Below, in pieces: positions 1-8,837 of a stretch of DNA of 64,000 bases (positions within the stretch are counted from its first letter, which is position 1; each line of letters starts with the position of its first letter). The DNA is taken from NCBI RefSeq assembly GCF_042654365.1, contig NZ_JBHSGG010000030.1, forward strand, positions 1 through 64,000. Reading direction: 5' to 3'. The translations under genes were made by a program, and so were the position numbers. The notes below the pieces were generated by a model that ran no database searches, was not told where the DNA came from, and saw nothing but the letters and a program-made list of their open reading frames with translations. This DNA is from Coralloluteibacterium thermophilum (lineage in GTDB: Bacteria > Pseudomonadota > Gammaproteobacteria > Xanthomonadales > Xanthomonadaceae).

Positions 1-42
1 GCCTTCCTCTACCTCGCATCGATTCCGATGTGGCTGGAATGA
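1..42 (+). CDS. C-terminal end of an unidentified protein cut by the window edge
   Basis: The first 42 bases read in frame 1 as thirteen mostly hydrophobic residues (AFLYLASIPMWLE) followed by TGA. The gene would converge on opgH, whose stop lies 14 bases further on, and the tail looks like the end of a membrane protein. Nothing more can be said about family or function. The call rests only on the open frame and the fit with gene spacing in the rest of the window. Confidence 0.3.
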   Translation, partial: AFLYLASIPMWLE

Positions 43-55
43 ATGTCGATTCGCC

Positions 56-2329
56 CTAGCGTCCGGCGTCCGCCGGTACCGCATCCGCCTGCGCCAGCGG
101 CCGCCGCAGGCGATGCAGGTGCCACAGCGCACCGGGGTCGCCCAGCAGTTCGCCGCGGACGCGCGGGGGGAGGCCGTCGAGCGGGGCGGCGGCGGCCTGC
201 GCCACCCGGTCCGGGAGGCGTCGCTCCGGCGCGTCGAGGCCGCGCCGGCGGGCGCCGGCGGCGGCGCAGTGCATGGCGTTGACGACCGGGTCCTCCACCG
301 CGTCGGCGAAGCCGGGCATGGGCCGCTGCGCCGCCTCGTCGAGGGCCTCGCGCATCCAGCCCAGCTCCTTCGGCGGACGGGTCTCCTCGGGAATCAGGAA
401 CAGCCCGGCGCGGCGTGCGGTGCGGCCCAGCCGCGCGCTGCTCGACAGGACCGAGATCGGGATCGACACGATCAGCGCGCCGGCCACCGGGATCAGCCAC
501 AGTGCCAGCGCCGGGCTCAGCCAGATGGCGAAGGCCATCCACGCCAGCCCGATCGCGGTGTGCGGCAGGTGCCGCCTGATCGCGGTGCCCCACGGGGTGG
601 CGGCGTCGTCGCGCGCCGGCGAGGTCCAGCTTCCCTTGATGTTGAGCAGGGTCGCGATCACGAACTGGGTGTGGAACAGCATGCGCACCGGCGCCAGCAG
701 CGCCGCGAACACCGTCTCCACCAGGATCGACAGCGCCAGGCGCGCGCGGCCGCCGTACTCGCGCGAGCGACGGAACGCGACCATCAGCAGGGCCAGCAGC
801 TTGGGCGCGAACAGCAGGATCATGGTCGCGGTGAACAGCGAGATGGCGGCGGTCGCGTTCCACTCCGGCCACTCCGGATACAGCTGGTTGGGCTCGGTGA
901 AGTAGACCGGGACCGCCAGGATCTGGTGCGCCAGCATGCCGGTGGAGATCGCGAGGAACAGCAGCCAGAGCGGCGATGACACGTAGGCCAGGGCGCCGAT
1001 CAGGAACATCACCCGGTGCGCGGAGAAGATGCCGCGGGTGAAGAACAGCCGCATGTTCCTGAGGTTGCCGCCCGCCCAGCGCTTGTCGCGGCCCAGCTCG
1101 TCGAGCAGGTTGGGCGGCAGCTCCTCGTAGCTGCCCTCCAGGTCGTAGGCGATCCACACCGCCCAGCCCGCGCGGCGGATCAGCGCCGCCTCGCAGAAGT
1201 CGTGCGACATGATCTCGCCGGACAGGAAGCCGCGCCCGGACAGGCGTCCCAGCGCGCAGTGCTTCATGAAGGGCTCGACGCGGATGATCGCGTTGTGCCC
1301 CCAGAAGTGCGACTCGCCGAGCTGCCAGAAGCACAGGCCCGCGGTGAACAGCGGGCCGTACACTCGCGAGGCGAACTGCTGCGCGCGCGCGTAGAAGGTG
1401 TCGCGGCCCATGGGGTGCGGCACGCTCTGGATGATGCCGGCGTTGGGGCGCGCCTCCATCATCCGCACCAGGGTCGCCAGGCAGTCGCCGGTCATGATGC
1501 TGTCGGCGTCCAGCACCACCATGTAGCGGTAGTTGCGGCCCCAGCGCCGGCAGAAGTCGGCGACGTTGCCGCTCTTCTTCTTGATGTGGTGGCGGCGCCA
1601 GCGGTAGTGCAGCCGGCCGTGCGCGCCCAGCTCGGCGCACATGCGCCGCCAGGCCTCCAGCTCCGCCACGCGCGCGTCGGCGTTGCCGGTGTCGGAGAGC
1701 ACGTAGAAGTCGAAGTGCTCGAGCACGCCGGCCTCGGCCACCGAGCGGTAGGTCGCGCGCAGCCCCGCGAACACCCGCGCCACGTCCTCGTTGCAGATGG
1801 GCATGACGATGGCGGTGCGCGCGGCGGGGTCGATGGGGCCGCTCTCGTGGCCGGCCTTCGACATCGACAGCCCGTCGCCGCCGACCAGGGTCAGGAAGAA
1901 CCCCGCGATGGCGCTCCAGAACCCGGCGGAGACCCACAGAAACAGCACGCCGAACATGGCCAGCACGCCGAGTTCGAGCGGCTGGCGGCCGCCGTAGGGC
2001 AGCGCCTGCGCCATGGCGGCGATGCCCCAGGCGGTCTGCAGCAGCACGATGAGGGTGAGCGCGGTGCGGCGCAGGCGCGCGGCGGTCTGCCAGCGCCCGC
2101 GCGGGTCGGGCGAATCCATGACCGGCTTGCCGGCGTCGGAGAACGGCGCGCGCCAGACGGTGCGCAGCGGCCATGCCGACGGCGCCATGCTGGCGCGGGC
2201 GAGCGGCGGCGCCGTCGCCAGGCGCGGCCGCCCGGCGGCGTCCTCGGCGAGGACGGGCGCCAGGTCGGGCGCCGCGGCCAGGCGCGTCCGCAGCTCGCGG
2301 GCGACGTCGGTTGCACTGGAGTCGGACAT
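56..2329 (-). CDS. opgH: Glucans biosynthesis glucosyltransferase OpgH (MdoH)
   Basis: This inner-membrane family GT2 enzyme polymerises UDP-glucose into the backbone of osmoregulated periplasmic glucans. The 757-residue product has a hydrophilic N-terminus, two membrane segments (about residues 70-125), and a GT2 core with the metal-binding motif VVLDADS. The acceptor-site region GHNAIIRVEPF and the RDKRWAGGN motif, equivalent to the family R/QxxRW, follow. A C-terminal cluster of hydrophobic segments is consistent with an export pore. Start MSDSS at 2329 is preferred; an in-frame ATG at 2338 is also possible. It lies 47 bp downstream of opgG in the same orientation, the usual opgGH operon order. 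The length is between the shorter xanthomonad and the longer enteric forms as I recall them. Confidence 0.95.
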   Translation of the reverse strand: MSDSSATDVARELRTRLAAAPDLAPVLAEDAAGRPRLATAPPLARASMAPSAWPLRTVWRAPFSDAGKPVMDSPDPRGRWQTAARLRRTALTLIVLLQTAWGIAAMAQALPYGGRQPLELGVLAMFGVLFLWVSAGFWSAIAGFFLTLVGGDGLSMSKAGHESGPIDPAARTAIVMPICNEDVARVFAGLRATYRSVAEAGVLEHFDFYVLSDTGNADARVAELEAWRRMCAELGAHGRLHYRWRRHHIKKKSGNVADFCRRWGRNYRYMVVLDADSIMTGDCLATLVRMMEARPNAGIIQSVPHPMGRDTFYARAQQFASRVYGPLFTAGLCFWQLGESHFWGHNAIIRVEPFMKHCALGRLSGRGFLSGEIMSHDFCEAALIRRAGWAVWIAYDLEGSYEELPPNLLDELGRDKRWAGGNLRNMRLFFTRGIFSAHRVMFLIGALAYVSSPLWLLFLAISTGMLAHQILAVPVYFTEPNQLYPEWPEWNATAAISLFTATMILLFAPKLLALLMVAFRRSREYGGRARLALSILVETVFAALLAPVRMLFHTQFVIATLLNIKGSWTSPARDDAATPWGTAIRRHLPHTAIGLAWMAFAIWLSPALALWLIPVAGALIVSIPISVLSSSARLGRTARRAGLFLIPEETRPPKELGWMREALDEAAQRPMPGFADAVEDPVVNAMHCAAAGARRRGLDAPERRLPDRVAQAAAAPLDGLPPRVRGELLGDPGALWHLHRLRRPLAQADAVPADAGR

Positions 2330-2376
2330 GGGCGCCATCTGGGCTCGAAGGGTGCCGTGCGCGTCGCGCGGCGGCG

Positions 2377-3909
2377 TCAGGGGCGCGGCAGCAGGTAGCT
2401 CCAGGTCTCGGAGACCTGCTCGCCGCCGTGCCTCAGCAGGGCGCGCATCTCGACCGGTCGCTCGGCATCGAGGTGGCGGACCCGCAGGTACACGCGCCAG
2501 CCGCCGGTCACCTCGTTGCGGTACACGTTCTGCTCGACCAGCTGGCCGTTGTCGTTCACCCAGAGATCGGCGCCGACCTCGGCATCGGGCGGCAGCGCTT
2601 CGAGCGCCGGGCCGACGAAGTCCACGGTGAAGGCATGCTCGTCCTCGCCGATGTCGCCGAAGCCCTGGCCGCGCCGGCTCTGCATGACCCAGCTGGTGTC
2701 GGGGCGCGCCTCGTCCTCCATCTGCCAGGACAGCCGGTAGCGGAATTCCAAGGGCGTGTCGGCGCCGGCGCGCGGCCGCTCGGCCGGCACCCAGAAGGCG
2801 ACGATGTTGTCGTTGGTCTCGTCCGGCGAGGGGATCTCGATCAGCCGCACCACGCCCTCGCCCCAGTCGCCGCGCGGTTCCACCCACGCGCTGGGGCGCA
2901 GCTCGTAGCGCGCCTCCAGGTCCTCGTAGTGGTCGAAACGGCGGTCGCGCTGCATCAGGCCGAAGCCGCGCGGGTTCTCGACCTGGAAGCTCGACACCTG
3001 CAGGAAGCGCGGATCGGTCAGCGGGCGCCAGATCCACTCGCCGTTGCCGGCGAGGATGGAGAGGCCGTCGGAATCGTGGACCTGCGGACGGTAGTCCTCG
3101 CGCGGCGGCGGCTGGTTCTCGCCGAAGAAGAACATGCTGGTCAGCGGGGCGATGCCGAGCACCTCGACGTCCTCGCGCAGGAACAGGCGCGCGGTGACGT
3201 CCATCACCATCGACGGGCCCTCGGGATTCACCACGAAGCGGTAGGCGCCGGTGACGCGGCGCGAGTCCATCAGCGCATAGATGGTGATGGTCCGGGCGTC
3301 GCGGGCCGGCCGCGCGATCCAGAACTCGCGGAACTGCGGGAACTCCTCGCCGCTGGGCAGCGCGGTGTCCACGGCGAGGCCGCGCGCGGACAGCCCGTAG
3401 CGCTGCCCGCGGCCCACGCCGCGGAAGTAGCTGGCGCCGAGGAAGCTCAGGACCTCGTCCTTGTAGTCCGGCGTGTTCACCGGGTAGTGCAGGCGGAAGC
3501 CGGAGAAGCCGGCACCCTCGAAATCGGCCTCGCCCAGCCGGTTCTGCCCGTAGTCGAACAGCGCCGGGTCGAAACGGATCGGGCGCACGCCCTTGGCGCC
3601 CACCTCGTGGATGCGCACCGGCGAGCGGTAGTGCGAACCGGCGTGGAAGAAGGCCACCTCGAAGGGCAGGCCGGTGGCGCGCCACAGGTTGGCCCGCGGC
3701 CGGTAGCGGATGTCGCGGAGCTGGTCGTAGTTGAGCGCGTTGAGCGCGGGCGACAGCGTCTCCGGCGGCGCGACGTAGGGCTCGTCCGCCAGCGCGCGCG
3801 CCCTGGCGGTCACGTCCTCCAGCCCGAAGGCGCTCGCGGCGCCCGCGCACAGCGGAAGCAGAAGGACGAGTACGGCGCGCAGCGCGCGGAGCGGAACGTT
3901 CGCGGGCAT
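2377..3909 (-). CDS. opgG: Periplasmic glucans biosynthesis protein OpgG (MdoG)
   Basis: OpgG is a periplasmic protein needed for backbone structure or branching of osmoregulated periplasmic glucans. The 510-residue protein starts with a clear Sec signal peptide: a hydrophobic stretch at about residues 13-27, with likely cleavage after AGAASA. The mature part carries the family features around YDQLRDIRYRP near the N-terminus and continuous OpgG homology to the end. It is the first gene of an opgG-opgH operon. Length is normal for the family. The start at 3909 is the only one that keeps an intact signal peptide. Confidence 0.94.
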   Translation of the reverse strand: MPANVPLRALRAVLVLLLPLCAGAASAFGLEDVTARARALADEPYVAPPETLSPALNALNYDQLRDIRYRPRANLWRATGLPFEVAFFHAGSHYRSPVRIHEVGAKGVRPIRFDPALFDYGQNRLGEADFEGAGFSGFRLHYPVNTPDYKDEVLSFLGASYFRGVGRGQRYGLSARGLAVDTALPSGEEFPQFREFWIARPARDARTITIYALMDSRRVTGAYRFVVNPEGPSMVMDVTARLFLREDVEVLGIAPLTSMFFFGENQPPPREDYRPQVHDSDGLSILAGNGEWIWRPLTDPRFLQVSSFQVENPRGFGLMQRDRRFDHYEDLEARYELRPSAWVEPRGDWGEGVVRLIEIPSPDETNDNIVAFWVPAERPRAGADTPLEFRYRLSWQMEDEARPDTSWVMQSRRGQGFGDIGEDEHAFTVDFVGPALEALPPDAEVGADLWVNDNGQLVEQNVYRNEVTGGWRVYLRVRHLDAERPVEMRALLRHGGEQVSETWSYLLPRP

Positions 3910-3945
3910 CGGGGTCTCGTTGGGGTCTGGACGGACTGCGCGCCG

Positions 3946-3951
3946 ACTATA
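3946..3951 (-). promoter_or_regulatory. Candidate -10 box for opgGH
   Basis: On the minus strand this reads TATAGT (5 of 6 to TATAAT), 37 bases upstream of the opgG ATG, in an AT-rich patch between opgG and the convergent-side ctaG gene. No good -35 is visible at 16-18 bp, so the call is tentative. Confidence 0.3.
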
Positions 3952-3965
3952 AACCGCGGCTGCTG

Positions 3966-4910
3966 CTATGCATCATGAAGATCGTGCGAGGCCGCACGCT
4001 CCTGCCGTTCCAGCCGGCGCAGCCAGGCCAGCATCAGGAGCACGCCGCCCACCAGGTAGGGCACGGCCGCCGGCACCCACATGATCAGGCCGGCCAGCTG
4101 CTGGTCCTCCAGCGCGGTCAGGCCGAGCTGCGGGGCGCGGTCGAAGTAGAACGGGTAGCGCGGCTCGGGCGCGAACGTCAGCAGCGCGCTCAGCAGGCCC
4201 ATCTGCACCATGGTGCCGACGATGGCCATGAGCCCCGCGCCGTAGCCGGCGCCGCCCGCGCGCAGGCTGCGCAGCAGCGCCCACCAGAAGAGCAGCCCGG
4301 CCACGAGGAAGCTGGCGTGCATGAGGTAGTGCACCGCCTCGTCGTGCAGCGCACGCTCCATCGCCGCGGGCGCATGCCAGGCCCACATGGCCGCCCCCTG
4401 CACCAGGGTCGCGGCGGTGGGCGCGGTCCACAGCGCCCAGCCGCGGCGCACCCGCGGCCCGCGGAAGGGCGCGGCCACGCGGCGCGCCGCCCCCGCCGGC
4501 AGCCCGGCCAGCATCACCGCGCCCGGCAGGCCGACCAGCAGCAGCGGCGCGGCCAGCGCCATGAGCACCATGTGCTGGGCCATGTGCGCGGCCAGCGACC
4601 ACTCGCCGTAGGCGTCCAGCGGCCAGACCAGGGCCAGCACCAGGCAGGCCATGCCGCCGGCGAAGGCGGCGCTGCGCCAGGCCGGCAGCCCGCGCCCCAG
4701 GCGCGCGGCGCCTGCCGCGTAGGCGACGGCGGCCAGCGCCAGCGGCACGAGCAGGAGCGGATCGGCGCTGAACGCCTCGGCCAGGCGCGGGGGGTGGGCG
4801 TGGTCGCCGCCGGCGTGGGCGCCGGCGACCGCGGGCGCCAGCAGCGCCGCCCACGCCACGCGCACGCGGGCCGGGTGCACACTGCGGCTCCGTCGCGGGG
4901 GCGCATCCAT
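3966..4910 (-). CDS. CtaG-type (caa3_CtaG) cytochrome c oxidase assembly membrane protein
   Basis: A polytopic membrane protein with about seven hydrophobic segments and the hallmark histidine-rich turns of the caa3_CtaG family: AAHMAQHMVLM, MWAWHAP and HYLMHASFL. Members are linked to assembly or copper supply of caa3/cbb3 oxidases. It lies beside the caa3 oxidase genes, on the same strand but separated from them by a divergent gene. The N-terminus after residue 11 is a typical signal or first transmembrane segment. From ATG 4910 the protein has 314 residues. A GTG at 4880 is an equally good start, because ATG 4910 shares a CATG with the start of the divergent gene. The histidine-rich AHAGGDHAHPP segment may bind metal (inference). 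Confidence 0.85.
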   Translation of the reverse strand: MDAPPRRSRSVHPARVRVAWAALLAPAVAGAHAGGDHAHPPRLAEAFSADPLLLVPLALAAVAYAAGAARLGRGLPAWRSAAFAGGMACLVLALVWPLDAYGEWSLAAHMAQHMVLMALAAPLLLVGLPGAVMLAGLPAGAARRVAAPFRGPRVRRGWALWTAPTAATLVQGAAMWAWHAPAAMERALHDEAVHYLMHASFLVAGLLFWWALLRSLRAGGAGYGAGLMAIVGTMVQMGLLSALLTFAPEPRYPFYFDRAPQLGLTALEDQQLAGLIMWVPAAVPYLVGGVLLMLAWLRRLERQERAASHDLHDA

Positions 4911-5430
4911 GTACTTCTGGCTCAAGGTCATCCACATCACGGCATTGTCGATCTGGTTCACCGGGCTGTTCTTCCTGCCCAGGGTGTTCATCGCCAAGAT
5001 CAAGCGGCAGGCCGGCCCGGACGAGCTGGAAAAGCTCAACGCGATGGGCAAGACGCTCTACTTCCACCTCATGACGCCGGCCGCGGTGGCGACGGTCCTG
5101 GCCGGCACGGCGCTGATCGCCTACGGGTTCCAGGGTGCCTGGTTCCCCGTGAAGCTGACGCTGGTGGCGATGCTGGTCATGACCCACATCTACTTCGGCC
5201 AGCTGCTGCTCGACCTCACCCGCGGGCGCACGCGGCACTCGATCTGGCTGTTCCGCGCGCTGAGCTGGTGGCCCCTGGTGCTGCTGCTCTCCATCGCCAC
5301 CCTCACCGGCGCCAAGCCGCACAGCCTGCTGGTGGACCGCCTGCCCAACCCGCTTCAGTCCTTGGGCGGCGAATCGCTGTCGTCGTCGTCGTCGCCGATC
5401 GAGTCCTCGCCCTTGAACTCGTCGCCGTAG
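4909..5430 (+). CDS. CopD/HemJ-like four-helix membrane protein
   Basis: The product has 173 residues and four predicted membrane helices. The N-terminus (MYFWLKVIHITALSIWFTGL) and the following LPRVF closely resemble the start of HemJ (oxygen-independent protoporphyrinogen oxidase) and related CopD-domain proteins. A later WFPVKLTLV segment matches the family K-x-x-LV element. It could act in heme synthesis or copper handling for the adjacent oxidase; the sequence does not decide. The start is well supported because homology begins at residue 1. The last 25 residues are serine-rich and lie antisense to the acidic tail of the convergent DUF2231 gene (76-bp overlap), so they are probably not conserved. 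Confidence 0.75.
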   Translation: MYFWLKVIHITALSIWFTGLFFLPRVFIAKIKRQAGPDELEKLNAMGKTLYFHLMTPAAVATVLAGTALIAYGFQGAWFPVKLTLVAMLVMTHIYFGQLLLDLTRGRTRHSIWLFRALSWWPLVLLLSIATLTGAKPHSLLVDRLPNPLQSLGGESLSSSSSPIESSPLNSSP

Positions 5431-5906
5431 GTGCCGATGTCGTGCCGGAAGGTGAGCGTGCCGCCCAGCCAGCCGGTCACCCCCACCACGAAGGTGCCGA
5501 CCGCCGACAGCAGCAGGCCCCAGGGCCAGACGTCCTCCACGTCGCCCCAGCGGTGCCGGGTGTTCGCCGCCGCCAGCGACAGCAGCATGATTCCCGAGAT
5601 GAAGTGGCTCCAGCCGGAGACGTGGCGCCGCGCCTCGTGCATGGTGAAGAAGTCGGTCATGCCCAGCAGCGCCGCGAGCAGTCCCATGGTCAGCCCGCCC
5701 GCGCACAGCCAGAACGAGAACTGCGCCCAGACCGCGCTGCCGGTGACCAGGTAGGCCAGATCCGTCGCCAGCGCGCCGCTGAGGAAGGCGATGGGGAAGT
5801 TCACGACCATCGGGTGCAGCGGATGCTGCAGGATCGAGACGGTGCTCGACTTGCCCTCGTTGGTGGCGGCGTCGCGGACGCTGCGGGCTACGCGCTTGAC
5901 GCTCAT
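5355..5906 (-). CDS. DUF2231 domain membrane protein
   Basis: A 183-residue protein whose core begins LQHPLHPMVVNFPIAF, the diagnostic opening of DUF2231. Four membrane helices follow. A histidine-containing segment (TDFFTMHEARRHVSGWSHF) could bind heme or metal. The C-terminus is highly acidic (GDDDDDSDS). It lies 19 bp downstream of the small oxidase-locus membrane protein on the same strand, so it is probably co-transcribed with the oxidase. Biochemical function is unknown. The acidic tail overlaps the convergent CopD/HemJ-like gene by 76 bp. Confidence 0.85.
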   Translation of the reverse strand: MSVKRVARSVRDAATNEGKSSTVSILQHPLHPMVVNFPIAFLSGALATDLAYLVTGSAVWAQFSFWLCAGGLTMGLLAALLGMTDFFTMHEARRHVSGWSHFISGIMLLSLAAANTRHRWGDVEDVWPWGLLLSAVGTFVVGVTGWLGGTLTFRHDIGTYGDEFKGEDSIGDDDDDSDSPPKD

Positions 5907-5925
5907 GGGTGTCCGGAACCTCCAC

Positions 5926-6297
5926 TCATCGGCAGGGATGCAGCATGAACACGGGAATGGCGACCAGCACCGTCGCCACCGCGGCGAGCACGCCGAGCAG
6001 GGTCATCGTCATGCCCATGAAGCGCGCGCGCTGCGACATCTCGGTGCCGAGATCGTCGCGCCGCGCCTGCCGCCACGCGCGCCAGCCGATGGACGACAGC
6101 CACCCGATGGCGCCGAGCGCGAGCACGGACAGCAGGGCGAGCACCACGCTCAGCAGGTTGGTGCCGCCGACGCCGATCAGCGCCCAGCCGGCCTCGCAGC
6201 CGATGGCCTGCAGCACGTAGATGGCGAGGAAGTAGGCCGCCCACACCCCCATGGTGCTGACGACCCCGAGCATGCGGTCCGGGCCGATGGCGCGCAT
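5926..6297 (-). CDS. Small membrane protein of the caa3 oxidase operon
   Basis: A 123-residue protein with three predicted transmembrane helices (about residues 10-30, 40-62 and 92-115) and a basic loop between helices 2 and 3. Its ATG overlaps the stop of the subunit I-III gene by one base (TGATG), which implies translational coupling and a role with the oxidase, perhaps as a small subunit or assembly factor (inference). I do not recognise a named family. Cysteines at the end of helix 1 (AIGCEAG) and near the C-terminus (HPCR) are the only notable residues. Confidence 0.8.
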   Translation of the reverse strand: MRAIGPDRMLGVVSTMGVWAAYFLAIYVLQAIGCEAGWALIGVGGTNLLSVVLALLSVLALGAIGWLSSIGWRAWRQARRDDLGTEMSQRARFMGMTMTLLGVLAAVATVLVAIPVFMLHPCR

Positions 6298-8837
6298 CAC
6301 GAGACCTCCGGGAACAGGTGCACCACGATCGAGCCCACCACCCACAGGGCGACGGAATAGCGCCAGAACAGCGCGGTCACGCGCAGGTCCAGGCTGCGCG
6401 CCGGGGTCACCAGCCCGTGGCGGGCGCGCACCAGGGTGAAGCCGGCCATCAGCACCGCGATGAGGACGTGCAGAGCCTCGAAGCCGACCAGGGTCCAGAC
6501 CACCGACGCATAGGCGTGGGCCTGCGGCGCGCCGAGCGCCAGCCCGAGCGGGACGGTGCGCAGGACGATCGCAGCGACGCCTGCCAGCGCCGCCAGGACG
6601 AGCGCGGCCTGCATGCGCCCGGCCGCGCCCTCGCCGTTGGCGCGCACGGCCCGGCCGACCAGCAGGCCCGCCGCCGCCACCAGCAGCAGCGAGAGCCCCG
6701 GCAGGACCAGCCCCGGCATGTCGGCCGTCGGCGGCGGCCAGGCGTCGTTGACCAGCCACAGGAAGAAGTAGGCGAACACCAGCGAGGCGTAGAGCGTCGA
6801 GTCCACCACCAGGAGCAGCGCCGTGCCCCACCAGCCCGGCGCGTTGCGCGCGTGGGCATGCGTCGGCAGCACGCGTCCGTGGCCGGCATCGAGCTCGGCC
6901 GGCGCGTACGGATCGCCCGTGGTCCAGAGCCAGCGCAGCAGCACGCCGACGAAGGCCGCGACGCAGAGCGCCGAAAGCCAGTACCACGAGGCAAGGAAGC
7001 CGGCGAAGAACACCGCGAGGATGAGCGCCGCGATCAGCGGCAGCCAGGTCGCGTTGGACAGACGGATGACCTGCTCCGGCTCGCCGGTGCGCAGCGAGGT
7101 GCCGAGCGTCTCGCGCGCCTCGTCGCGGGCGAACGGCAGCCAGCCCCGCCCGGCCTCGATCTGCTCGCGCACCGTGCTGTCGTCCCACAGCGGGTTGCGG
7201 CCGATCACCTGCGGCTGGCTGACGAAGTTGTAGGCCGGCGCGGGCGTCGGCATCGCCCACTCCAGCGAGCCGGCCTTCCACGGATCTGGCTCGGCGCGGC
7301 GGCCGTGGCGGAGCATCAGCAGCATGTCGATGACGAAGGCGACGAACCCCACCGCCAGCGCGAAGCCCGCCGCGGTCGAGAGCAGGTTGAGCCCCTGCAC
7401 CCAGGGGCCGAGGTCCTCGCTGTAGGTGTAGGCCCGTCGCGGCATGCCCAGCAGGCCGGTGAAGTGCATCGGCAGGAACAGCAGGTTGAAGCTCACGAAG
7501 ATCAGCCAGAACACCATGCGGCTGAAGCCTTCCGAGGGCATGCGCCCGGTCACCTGCGGCAGCCAGTAGTAGAAGCCCGCGAACATCGGGAACAGCAGGC
7601 CGCCGATCAGCACGTAGTGCAGGTGGGCGACCACGAAGTGGGTGTCGTGCGCCTGCCAGTCGAAGGGCACCAGCGCGACCATGACCCCGGTCAGGCCGCC
7701 GCAGACGAAGATCGCGAAGAAGCCCAGCATGAAGCGCATCGGCTGGCGCAGCTGCGGCCTGCCCGTCCACAGCGTCGCGATCCACGAGAACACCTGTATG
7801 CCCATGGGGATCGCCACGCCCATCGACGCCGCCGAGAAGAAGCTCAGCGCCAGCAGGGGAATGCCCACGGTGAACATGTGGTGCACCCACAGCCCGAAGC
7901 TCAGGAAGCCGGTGGCGATGATCGCCAGCACCACCCAGGTGTAGCCCACCGCCGGCCTTCGCGAGAAGGTCGGGATGATGGTCGAGACCACCCCCGCCGC
8001 GGGCAGGAAGATGATGTAGACCTCGGGGTGGCCGAACAGCCAGAACAGGTGCTGCCACAGCAGCGGATCGCCGCCCAGCGCCGGCTCGTAGAAGGTGAAG
8101 TCGAAGGCGCGCTCGATCTCCAGCAGCACGCTGGCCATGATCAGCGGCGGGAAGCCGAAGGCGATCATGAAGGCGGTGACCAGCACGTACCACGCGAACA
8201 GCGGCATGCGCTGGAGCGACATGCCCGGCGCGCGGCAGAACAGGATGGCCACGATCAGCTCGATGGCCGCGCTCACCGCCGCGATCTCGGCGAAGGTCAC
8301 GCCCAGCAGCCAGAAGTCCGCGCTCTTGCCCGGCGTGTAGGTGCTGCCCGACAGCGGCGTGTACATGAACCAGCCGGCGTCGGGCGCCTCGCCGAAGAAG
8401 AAGCTCGAGTACAGGAACAGCCCGCCGAACAGGTAGCACCAGTAGCCGAAGGCGGTCATCCGCGGGAAGGGCACGTCGCGCGCGCCGATCATCTTCGGGA
8501 TCAGGTAGAGCGCGAAGCCCTCCATGATCGGCACGGCGAACAGGAACATCATCGTCGTGCCGTGCATGGTCACGAACTGGTGGTAGGTGTCGTGGTCCAG
8601 CACCGTGTTGCCCGGCCAGGCCAGCTGCAGGCGCATGAACATCGACAGCAGGCCGCCGAGCATCAGGAAGGCGATGCCGGTGACGATGAAGCGCAGGCCG
8701 ACCGTGGTGTGGTTGACCGCGGTGAGCTGGCCGACCAGCCCGGGCTTGTTGTCCCAGATCGCCTCGAGCCGGCGCCGCAGGGACACGTCCTGCCCGCGTG
8801 CCTCCTCGGCCGGCAGCGGCAGCTTGTCGGCGCTCAT
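6297..8837 (-). CDS. ctaD: Cytochrome c oxidase subunit I-III fusion (caa3 type)
   Basis: An 846-residue membrane protein that joins the catalytic subunit I (about residues 1-570) to a subunit III-like part (about 610-846). Subunit I ligands are visible: MHGTTMMF for the low-spin heme, GHPEVYI with the CuB histidine and its cross-linked tyrosine, HHMF for the CuB histidine pair, and HDTHFVVAHLHYVL for the heme a3/low-spin heme histidines. The C-terminal part has about seven helices and the WWG and AYFFLW features of subunit III. It reduces oxygen to water and pumps protons in the inner membrane. The start overlaps the coxB stop as TGATG. Such fusions are known in caa3/SoxM-type oxidases. Confidence 0.93.
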   Translation of the reverse strand: MSADKLPLPAEEARGQDVSLRRRLEAIWDNKPGLVGQLTAVNHTTVGLRFIVTGIAFLMLGGLLSMFMRLQLAWPGNTVLDHDTYHQFVTMHGTTMMFLFAVPIMEGFALYLIPKMIGARDVPFPRMTAFGYWCYLFGGLFLYSSFFFGEAPDAGWFMYTPLSGSTYTPGKSADFWLLGVTFAEIAAVSAAIELIVAILFCRAPGMSLQRMPLFAWYVLVTAFMIAFGFPPLIMASVLLEIERAFDFTFYEPALGGDPLLWQHLFWLFGHPEVYIIFLPAAGVVSTIIPTFSRRPAVGYTWVVLAIIATGFLSFGLWVHHMFTVGIPLLALSFFSAASMGVAIPMGIQVFSWIATLWTGRPQLRQPMRFMLGFFAIFVCGGLTGVMVALVPFDWQAHDTHFVVAHLHYVLIGGLLFPMFAGFYYWLPQVTGRMPSEGFSRMVFWLIFVSFNLLFLPMHFTGLLGMPRRAYTYSEDLGPWVQGLNLLSTAAGFALAVGFVAFVIDMLLMLRHGRRAEPDPWKAGSLEWAMPTPAPAYNFVSQPQVIGRNPLWDDSTVREQIEAGRGWLPFARDEARETLGTSLRTGEPEQVIRLSNATWLPLIAALILAVFFAGFLASWYWLSALCVAAFVGVLLRWLWTTGDPYAPAELDAGHGRVLPTHAHARNAPGWWGTALLLVVDSTLYASLVFAYFFLWLVNDAWPPPTADMPGLVLPGLSLLLVAAAGLLVGRAVRANGEGAAGRMQAALVLAALAGVAAIVLRTVPLGLALGAPQAHAYASVVWTLVGFEALHVLIAVLMAGFTLVRARHGLVTPARSLDLRVTALFWRYSVALWVVGSIVVHLFPEVS

